DNA of 11,809 nt, from assembly GCA_964626565.1 (NCBI GenBank), contig CAZVFX010000177.1, positions 1-11,809 of the forward strand, in the 5' to 3' direction. The position numbers were made by a program, and so were the translations under genes. The notes beneath the pieces were generated by a model. It was given only the letters and a program-made list of their open reading frames with translations. It was not told the origin of the DNA and did no database searches. How positions within the stretch are numbered: position 1 is the first letter of the stretch; each line of letters starts with the position of its first letter. The stretch is from CAZVFX01 sp964626565 (GTDB lineage Bacteria > Myxococcota_A > UBA9042 > CAIXZC01). This document shows positions 1 through 6,400 of the stretch, in pieces.

Positions 1-2
1 GT

Positions 3-383
3 TTCTCCCCGTTTGTCGACGCGTCATTTGGTGGCGAGTCGTTCAAATCCCGCGCCGCGGCCGACCCTATGCTCACCCCTGAATGGGTGGGAGCAATGCT
101 GCCTCTCTATATTGGCGAGAGTGACCCGCTCCAGCCGTTCATTTCGCCCATCTACGGCGATTTGTCTTCGTTGCCGCCCTTGCTGGTCCAGGTCGGGAGC
201 AACGAGATACTCCACTCCGACGCGCTGAAGCTTGCAGAACTTGCCCGCATGGCAGGAGTCGACGTCACCTTCGAAGAATGGCCCGGGATGTGGCATGTGT
301 TCCAGGCGTTTGCGACGCTGGTGCCCGAAGGCCGCAGGGCTTTGGAGTCCGCGGGTGTGTTTTTGAAGACGCACCTAAGGTAG
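3..383 (+). CDS. Alpha/beta hydrolase of the hormone-sensitive-lipase-like family, C-terminal part (start outside window)
   Basis: The frame is open from the window edge at position 3 to the TAG at 381-383, giving 126 visible residues. The residues before the first internal Met (position 69) already read as family sequence (SPFVDASFGG... then AAADPMLTPEW), so that Met is not the start. The motifs fit the C-terminal third of HSL-type esterases and lactone hydrolases: the strand LPPLLVQVGSNEILHSD, whose final Asp is the likely catalytic acid, then an AGVDVTFEEWPGMWHVF segment whose His is the likely catalytic base. The serine nucleophile (GDSAGG-type) and oxyanion HGG motif would lie upstream and cannot be checked. 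The family hydrolyses short-chain esters or lactones and is usually cytoplasmic; the substrate is unknown. The gene converges with the minus-strand lipoprotein gene and nothing here ties it to that operon. Confidence 0.85.
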   Translation, partial: FSPFVDASFGGESFKSRAAADPMLTPEWVGAMLPLYIGESDPLQPFISPIYGDLSSLPPLLVQVGSNEILHSDALKLAELARMAGVDVTFEEWPGMWHVFQAFATLVPEGRRALESAGVFLKTHLR

Positions 384-472
384 GCGTGAAGGCGTGGACG
401 CGTGGAGGCGTGGAGGGAATGCCCGACTCAGTTGCCGTACCTTCAAGCCTTCAAGCCTTCAAGCCTCCAAGC
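383..472. repeat. Two facing arrays of 8-bp repeats filling a convergent intergenic gap
   Basis: On the left, units GGCGTGAA (383-390), GGCGTGGA (391-398), CGCGTGGA (399-406) and GGCGTGGA (407-414) are followed by GGG. On the right, CTTCAAGC occurs at 441-448, 449-456 and 457-464, then CTCCAAGC at 465-472. The reverse complement of the right array is built from GGCTTGAA and GGCTTGGA, so the arms are imperfect inverted copies that differ mainly at the fourth base of each unit. The loop is about 25 nt (416-440). The left array begins on the last base of the hydrolase stop codon and the right one ends directly against the stop codon of the opposing lipoprotein gene (473-475). The structure could form a long imperfect hairpin and end transcription from both sides. 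There is no T-run, so this is not a classic intrinsic terminator; a REP-like element is the alternative. Confidence 0.7.
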
Positions 473-1687
473 CTAGCCATTAAGGCATTCCAAAAACTCC
501 GGTTGGCATTGGTCGACTATGGCGTTGTCGGAGCATTGCCATGTGGGGTTGGGGCCACAGGTTTCGTCTACGCAATCGAGGATAGCGGTGTAAGTTGCCT
601 GGGCTTCAACTGTGCCCACGTAAATGCATCCGCTCTGACAGGACAGCTCCCATGGGGCGCAGAAATCGAGGCAGGCGAGGATATCGCTGCACTGTCCGTC
701 GCCTGCGACGCACTGGTTGAAGGTGGATTCGCACCCTTCCCAGGCGGTCTTCTTGCACGGGGTATCTTCCTGACCGCAGGCCCAGTATCCCATGTCGCTC
801 ATGCATTCCACGAAGTCGTTCCAAACGTACTGTGCGTCCACGCCGCCGTCATCAAGGCAGGCAGATTGACACGGGGCATCCCAGTCCTGACATTCTATGA
901 TGCACATCCACATTTCCTGGCAGGTGAGTTCCCCGTGGAAGCACTGGATCACCTGGTCTTCGCACAGCGCCTGTTTGGCCACGTAGCAGTCGGTCTGTTG
1001 TGAAGGCGGAAGCGCCGCGCAGTCGGCGTATCCGACATCCTGCAGGCAGGTCATGAAGTTGGTGAACGCGGTCTGAGCGAAGGGCGAACCCTGGGCCTGG
1101 CAGCCCTCGTAGCAGGCCTGGTCGTTGTACGCGCACCCGCCGACGCAGTTGTACACTTCGGCACAATTGAGTCCCGGTTCGGGGATACAAAGCGCAGAGG
1201 TGTCGCACACCAGCTCTTCGGGCATGCATCCCGGGCAAGGGCAAGCGCCGCAGCCGCCGCCGCAGCCGTCAGGTCCGCACTCCTTGCCTTCGCACATGGG
1301 AAGGCATATGTCAGGATCGACGAGGTCCACCTCGTCCGGTTCGACAGTCGCGTCGAGGTCCGGAGCGACTTCGACCAGGTCTGCCGGTGACGGCAGTTCC
1401 GGGACCGATTCGGGAAGGAGGTCGGGAGGAAGCTCGGCGACGTCGTGGGAATCGGGAAGGGAAGGAAGATCCTTTGTGTCGGGGAGGGAAGGAAGATCTT
1501 TGGTGTCGGGAAGGGAAGGCGCAGCGTCCTTGACGCGCGCGTCATGACGCAGGTTATTCGCGTCAAACGGGACTTGTGACGCGTCTACGGCGTCGCCGAG
1601 AGACGCGGACGGTTGGCGCTGAGCGCCGTCGCTGCAGGCGAAAGCTGCGACAACAACCAGGACGACAATCGAGATTCGACGGTTCAT
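473..1687 (-). CDS. Exported cysteine-rich lipoprotein with three tandem ten-cysteine modules (gene D)
   Basis: 404 aa from ATG at 1687. An in-frame ATG nine codons upstream (1714) is rejected because the 1687 start has a Shine-Dalgarno sequence and begins a clean signal sequence (MNRR, a run of I/V/L/A, then AFAC with the acceptor Cys at residue 18). An acidic Pro-rich linker follows (about 19-128), including 9-residue repeats of the SLPDTKDLP type at 58-84. Next is a short motif CEGKECGPDGCGGGCGAC (132-149) of a type common in myxobacterial surface proteins. Residues 174-404 are three homologous modules (174-253, 254-331, 332-404). Each has ten cysteines with the identical start C-x5-C-x3-C-x6-C-x3-C-x17-C and a closing C-x6-C. 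I do not recognise the module as a named family. It is probably disulfide-bonded and anchored to an envelope membrane; no catalytic motif is visible. It is last in the minus-strand gene block, 90 bp after gene C, with a REP-like repeat in the spacer, so it may be partly uncoupled from the genes ahead. Confidence 0.85.
   Translation of the reverse strand: MNRRISIVVLVVVAAFACSDGAQRQPSASLGDAVDASQVPFDANNLRHDARVKDAAPSLPDTKDLPSLPDTKDLPSLPDSHDVAELPPDLLPESVPELPSPADLVEVAPDLDATVEPDEVDLVDPDICLPMCEGKECGPDGCGGGCGACPCPGCMPEELVCDTSALCIPEPGLNCAEVYNCVGGCAYNDQACYEGCQAQGSPFAQTAFTNFMTCLQDVGYADCAALPPSQQTDCYVAKQALCEDQVIQCFHGELTCQEMWMCIIECQDWDAPCQSACLDDGGVDAQYVWNDFVECMSDMGYWACGQEDTPCKKTAWEGCESTFNQCVAGDGQCSDILACLDFCAPWELSCQSGCIYVGTVEAQATYTAILDCVDETCGPNPTWQCSDNAIVDQCQPEFLECLNG
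1463..1516 (-). repeat. 27-bp tandem repeat inside gene D linker
   Basis: Two nearly identical 27-bp units encode SLPDTKDLP twice (residues 58-75), followed by a third, diverged unit SLPDSHDVA (76-84, down to about 1436). The repeat keeps the frame and lengthens the acidic Pro-rich stalk behind the lipid anchor. Copy number could vary between strains without disrupting the gene. Confidence 0.7.
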
Positions 1688-1689
1688 TT

Positions 1690-1699
1690 CTCCGGCTCC
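1690..1699 (-). promoter_or_regulatory. Ribosome binding site deciding the gene D start
   Basis: On the minus strand, GGAGCCGGAG stands just before ATG 1687. The GGAG at 1699-1696 has an 8-nt spacer. It lies downstream of the alternative ATG at 1714 and so favours the shorter protein. Confidence 0.6.
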
Positions 1700-1720
1700 A
1701 CTGCAATCAACCACAACTAA

Positions 1721-1757
1721 CTGCGAGATCTTTCGACTTCGCTCAAGATGACAGATT
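1721..1757. repeat. REP-like palindromic repeat of the widespread GAGCGAAGTCGAAG type
   Basis: The minus strand reads CATCTTGAGCGAAGTCGAAA at 1750-1731, two mismatches from the repeat CATCCTGAGCGAAGTCGAAG that recurs in intergenic DNA of many unrelated bacteria. Spurious translations of that repeat give the peptides SFDFAQDD and VILSEVE, and both appear here when the two strands are translated across this spot. The core can fold (TCTT pairs with AAGA, CGA with TCG). It sits in the 90-bp spacer between genes C and D and is probably non-coding. It may act as an mRNA-stabilising or attenuating hairpin, or simply be a repeat mobilised in trans. Confidence 0.75.
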
Positions 1758-1777
1758 GTACCTCACGGCTCATAGCA

Positions 1778-3460
1778 CTACTCCGTCTCATTTTGAATGA
1801 ACATCCCTCTTGCCGGTTCCACGGTGCAGACGCCGTCGGCGTCGACTTTGCCGGTGCCTCGACGTTCGAATGTGGACTGTACTCCGTCGCAGTCCAGGTC
1901 GCCGTGTGCGGTGATGGTGAACTCCGCGCCGTCTCCGGTGCCCTGAGACTTGAATTCGTAGACGTAATAATGGGCGTCGCTGCGGTTGTAGAAATGCCCG
2001 GTCCACGCCTCGGTCTGCCACCATTCGCCGCCGGCGTCACAACGGTCGTCTCCGTCTGCATCCGGCCCGCCAAACTCGGCGCAGCAGGTGCCCGCTGCCG
2101 GGGTGGGTCCGGTTGAGGGAGGGAACTGGCAGGGCATGAGGTTTGCGTTGTTGTCCACCCGGGGTTGAGAGTAGTAGGTAACCGCTCCCTGGTAAATCTT
2201 GTCCATCACTTCCACTGCTTCACTGCTCTTGGCCCGGCGGGTGTACTTGATGAACGCAGGTACCGCGATTACTGCGGAGACGCCGAGAATGGCGATGGTG
2301 CTGACCCCCGGTACTCCCATGTCCAGAGTCAACTCGATTCTGCCGTCGGCCACCGCGGGCTTGTAGAGATCGAAAACGACATCAACCAGGTCCGGCGCCA
2401 TGAGCACTTCGAGGCCCTGGGCGAGGCTCAGGGAGTCGAGGTCTTTGGCCGCTTCTTCCGCCTGAGCTTTTAGCAGGTTGCGTCCTTGTTCGTACAATCC
2501 GGCCAGCGCGGTGAGGCACGGCTCGCCCCCTTTTACCGATAGCGTGAGTGCGGCGTTTTCAATGAAGACAGCGATGTACTCAGGAGTTTCCACGGGCACC
2601 TTGCCGGCCCAGGCCATGGCCAGCAGCGGGCTGTCCATGGACGCGACCGCCGCGAGCCAGGCGTGGGTGCGGGTGTCCATGGGTGCGGTGAACTTGGTGA
2701 GGCGCTCCTTCTTCAGCCCGCCGTCGCCGTCCAACACCGAGGCGACGTACTTATTTGTATCGGTCTCACCAAAGAGCATCGCGACCGCACCTTCCCCAGC
2801 GGCCAGGAGCCAGAATCGCGGCTCCTCTTCCACCACGAACGCGTCTCTTTCTCCGGCGGGTATGGGGCGAGCTTTTTCCCCTTTCTTCAACTTCACTGCG
2901 GGGCCCAGCAGCAGCAGGCCTACATATTGGTCGGCAGAGACGAAGAAGATGGTGGTCTGCACCTGACCCGGGTCAACGCCCAGGCGGCCGTCAAGGTACT
3001 CGCGGTAGGCGCTCTTCAACTTGTCCCCGGTGCCGGGGGGCAGTTCGAGGAAGGGGAACTCGAACGCCTGGGCCGCCAGGTCGTCGAGGTGTTCAGCGTG
3101 TATCGCGGTGACCAGCAGAGAGTTGCCGGGAATGAGGTCGGCTGCGCCGGCCACTGAGGCGCCCAGGTTTATGGGCGGTTCTTCCTTTGGCTCTTCTTTT
3201 GGTTCTTCCTTTGGTTCTTCCTTTGGTTCTTCCTTTGGTTCTTCCTTTGGCTCTTCCTTTGGTTCTTCCTTAGGCTCTGTCTTCGGTTCTTCCTTTGGTT
3301 CTTCCTTTGGTTCTTCCTTTGGTTCAGGTTTGGGTTCGACTTTGCCTGCTGGGGCAGGCCCCTCATTCGCATTCGGGGTACTGTCGTCTTTGCACGCGGT
3401 GGCTGTGATCAGGAAGACTGCCAGGAGGCAGAGTAGGTTATGTATGCTTGGTCTGATCAT
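1778..3460 (-). CDS. Lipoprotein with EPKE-repeat stalk, B/C-shared domain and leaderless type IV pilin-like tail (gene C)
   Basis: 560 aa. MIRPSIHNLL plus a hydrophobic stretch ends in ATAC with Cys23 as lipid acceptor. Residues 42-96 are a Pro/Glu/Lys stalk of EPKE units. Residues about 97-375 form a domain shared with the C-terminal half of gene B: compare FVSADQYVGLLLLG with FVDGAERFGVLLLG, and LKKERLTKF with LSKERLERF. I cannot name this domain. Residues about 383-405 are a hydrophobic helix ending AVIAVPAFIKYTRRAKSSEA, very like the N-terminal helix of deltaproteobacterial type IV pilins, and the rest resembles a pilin globular tail (GTCC, a YYVYEFK strand, GDLDCDGV.STF with a calcium-type DxDxDG loop, final FIQNETE). 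There is no prepilin peptidase site (G then FTLIE) before the helix, so it is not a normal pilin. The start lies 9 bp after the gene B stop and its ribosome binding site overlaps that stop, implying translational coupling. Partner of B in a surface assembly is an inference. Confidence 0.85.
   Translation of the reverse strand: MIRPSIHNLLCLLAVFLITATACKDDSTPNANEGPAPAGKVEPKPEPKEEPKEEPKEEPKTEPKEEPKEEPKEEPKEEPKEEPKEEPKEEPKEEPPINLGASVAGAADLIPGNSLLVTAIHAEHLDDLAAQAFEFPFLELPPGTGDKLKSAYREYLDGRLGVDPGQVQTTIFFVSADQYVGLLLLGPAVKLKKGEKARPIPAGERDAFVVEEEPRFWLLAAGEGAVAMLFGETDTNKYVASVLDGDGGLKKERLTKFTAPMDTRTHAWLAAVASMDSPLLAMAWAGKVPVETPEYIAVFIENAALTLSVKGGEPCLTALAGLYEQGRNLLKAQAEEAAKDLDSLSLAQGLEVLMAPDLVDVVFDLYKPAVADGRIELTLDMGVPGVSTIAILGVSAVIAVPAFIKYTRRAKSSEAVEVMDKIYQGAVTYYSQPRVDNNANLMPCQFPPSTGPTPAAGTCCAEFGGPDADGDDRCDAGGEWWQTEAWTGHFYNRSDAHYYVYEFKSQGTGDGAEFTITAHGDLDCDGVQSTFERRGTGKVDADGVCTVEPARGMFIQNETE
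3173..3337 (-). repeat. 12-bp tandem repeat encoding the EPKE stalk
   Basis: About thirteen 12-bp units (plus-strand consensus GGTTCTTCCTTT) encode EPKE-type tetrapeptides at residues 42-96 of gene C, with occasional P, T or I variants. Several neighbouring units are nearly identical, which points to recent slippage or unequal recombination. Every unit is a multiple of three, so the frame survives length change. The peptide is a charged, extended spacer between the lipid anchor and the folded domain. Confidence 0.85.
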
Positions 3461-3462
3461 GG

Positions 3463-3470
3463 CTTCCCCC
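3463..3470 (-). promoter_or_regulatory. Ribosome binding site of gene C overlapping the gene B stop codon
   Basis: On the minus strand GGGGGAAG (3470-3463) precedes ATG 3460, and its first G is the last base of the gene B TAG (3472-3470). This arrangement usually couples translation of the second gene to ribosomes finishing the first, and suggests B and C are made in fixed proportion. Confidence 0.6.
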
Positions 3471-6400
3471 TATTCCATTTCGTTCTGGATGAAGAAGGTC
3501 GGTTCCGATTTTGGGGCGCACGTTCCATCGCGGACCTCGAAGAACCCGTACTTGGAAAAGGTGGAATAGACGCCGTCGCAATCGAGGTCGCCGTATGCGC
3601 TCGCCTCGAATTGCACCACGTCGCCCGGTTGTTTTTCCCACTTGAACTCGTAGGAATAGAGGTGGGGTTCGGTTACCTGGAACATGAGGCGGGACCACGT
3701 TTCGTTGTTCCACCAGTCCGGGTTGGGTTCGCATTCGCCCGACTTGGCGTTCTGCTTGCAGCAGGTGCCCAAGGGGGGTGTAGGCGGTTGGGGCGGAGGT
3801 AGTTCGAACGGGAGTTGGGATCCGGTCTCGGGGTCGATGCGCACGGTGCAGAGCGCCTTGCTTGCTCCGGCGTGCATTTTGTCCAACTCAGTTACCGCCT
3901 CCTTGGTGTCTCTCTTGCGCAGGTACTTGATAAATGCCGGGACCGCCACTGCCGACCCGGTTCCGACAATCCACAACGACCAGAGCGAAGGCACGGCCAC
4001 GTTCCAGGTCACTTCCGTGCGGTCGCTGGAGACCTTGGGTTGCACCGCTTCCAGGATCGGTTCCAGAAGTACTTTCAAGCTTACGGCCAGAAATCCTCTC
4101 AACAGGTTTTCATTTCCAGGTTCCTTTTCCCATCCGGCCACAGCTTCACGAACCTTGCCGCGGCCCTCTTCCAATTTCGAGAGCAGGCCGTCGACGGCTG
4201 CCGCAGGGCCTACTCCGGTCACCGCCCCGTGTTCCTCCCCCAGCCAGACGCGTATTTCGTCGAACTTGGGAAATGGGATATCCCGTTCCCATTCAGCTAC
4301 GATCTTCGGGTGGTCCAGCATCATTACGAACGCCACCCATGCTTCTGAAGTTGCGGGCAAAGCGGTGCTGAATCTCTCCAGCCGCTCCTTGGACAGGCTC
4401 TTGCCGCCCTGCAGAACTTCCCCACCGTATTCGCCGGCCTGACCCCGGTCGAAAAACACAGCCAGGCCACCATTTCCTACCGGCAGCATGGAGAAGACCG
4501 GATCGTCGTAGTGGGTGTGAACCGCAACACCGCCGACGTCGGTGGTCTTCACCTTGGCGCCCTGGCCAAAGGCGATATCGCCCAGCAACAGCACACCGAA
4601 CCGCTCCGCGCCGTCGACGAACAGGATTATCGCATCAACACGGTTGAAGGTGAGCCCGGTTCGGGCTTTGATGAAGTCAAACTGTTTCCGGGTCATTTTC
4701 TCCCAGGTTTCGGGAGGCACTCCCTGGCCGGTCAGCATGCCGAGATCCGCAGCCTGTCCATACGCCTTTCCGGCGTCGATTACGGTTACCATCTGGAGAT
4801 TCTGGGGCAGGAACTTCGCCGCACCGTTGAGAGCAGCCTTGAAATCCAGGCCCGAAGGTTCGTCGGCCAGGACCGGCGAAGCAGCCACAGTGAGCAGAAT
4901 CAGGAGCACGGGAAGCCCTTTGCGAACGGCCCTGAAGCGTAAGGCGCCCAGCATCGCGATGGAGAGCAGGAGGAGCAGTAGTGAGCCGATGGGAATGGCG
5001 GTTCGCGACGCGGTTATCCGGCAAGAACAGCCATCCGCGTCGTCTTCGCCGTGATGGGGATCCGGGGTGCCCACATGTTCCACCATTTCTGCGGCCGGAA
5101 GGTCTCCGGCCCCCGGGTCGGGCGGCGGAAGTGCATCGCCAATTCCAGGATCTTCCACGACCTCAGCAGCCAGGTCGGGGAACACGGCAGTGTCCGGCAT
5201 CGTTTCGGGCGCGGGCTCCGGCGCAGGCTCGGGTGCAGGGTACTCGGGCATGGAGTCAGGAAACAGTTCGGGCGAGGGCGGTGCCTCGCATGAGACGCCG
5301 TCGTAGTTGCAGCCCCATTCGCAAAGTGCCGCCTCACCCCACTCCCAGCAGGGGTCGGCGTCCTGGTCGGGGAGGCAGGCGGCCAGGTAGGCATCGCCCT
5401 GGTCGTCCTCCTCGCACTTTATCGCGTCGGGTTCGCACTCGTCCTGGCACGGCGGAACGGTCTGCTTGCACGCACCTTCCTCGCAAACTTGGGTGGCGGG
5501 ATTGCATTCGTCCAGTTCCACCCATTCGTGGCAGCCGTCCTGGTTGACATCAACGCAGCCGGAAACCAGAAACTCACCGGTGCAATCGGTACTTAAAGGA
5601 TCATGGCAGCGGGCGTTGCATCCCGGGGTGCACTGGGCATCGACGCAGCCGCCGCCGATTTCGCACTGAGCTACCGGGTCCCAGGCGAGGCAGCCGTCTC
5701 CGTCCGCGTCGCCGCAGTTGCCGATGAACCAGTTGCCCGCTGAGTCTTTGATGCACAGGTCCAACCCCAGCTTTGATTCGCTGCACCATAACCAGATGTC
5801 GTCGCAATCCATATTCTCATTGCAGAAATCTTCACCACCCAGTACTTCACCAGTGAAGGGCTCGCAATAGGGTGTCTCCGGGTCGGTGCAGCCGCCCTGG
5901 TCGACCCATGCGAAACAACCCGCTCCCTCTGCCTTGCGGCATTGGAAGAGGTGGTAAAAACCATCGTCAACTTTGCGGCATTCGGCTTTGCCCGGCTGGC
6001 ATTCGTCGAGGCAACCGCCTTCTTCGAGGATGGTGCATTTTTCCTCGCAATCAGGCCAGCAGACACCTTCCCAGCAGAACGCGGCGGGGCCGCATGATTC
6101 CAGGGCTCCCGGCTCGAGGCAGCCGTCCGCGTCGTAGTCATCGCAGCCGGCCAGATACCATTTTCCCAGCGAGTCTTTGTGACAGAAGGTGGTGCCTTCC
6201 TGTTCCGGCTCGCACAGGTCGAGGCAGTTGCCGGAGCAATAACCGTAATTGCAGAACTCGTCCGGTTTACACTCCTCCCACTTGTAGTACTCCAGGCACG
6301 GGTCAGCGTCCCCGTCCTTGCAGTGCCACTCCGCCCAGATACCGTTTTCATCCTGGACGCATTTCTTGTCGTACGGGCCGGCACACTCATCCACGCAGGT

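Noticed and set aside
278..1003. Plus-strand open frame (241 codons) overlapping the hydrolase end and gene D
   Set aside because: It begins inside the hydrolase, crosses the repeat arrays and runs antisense to gene D, whose three modules with invariant cysteine spacing are convincing.
1576..1800. Small plus-strand gene ending in an SFDFAQDD-type peptide
   Set aside because: That peptide is the known false translation of a widespread intergenic repeat; the rest is antisense to gene D.
3021..3569. Plus-strand SSFG-repeat protein
   Set aside because: It is the antisense reading of the EPKE 12-bp repeat in gene C.
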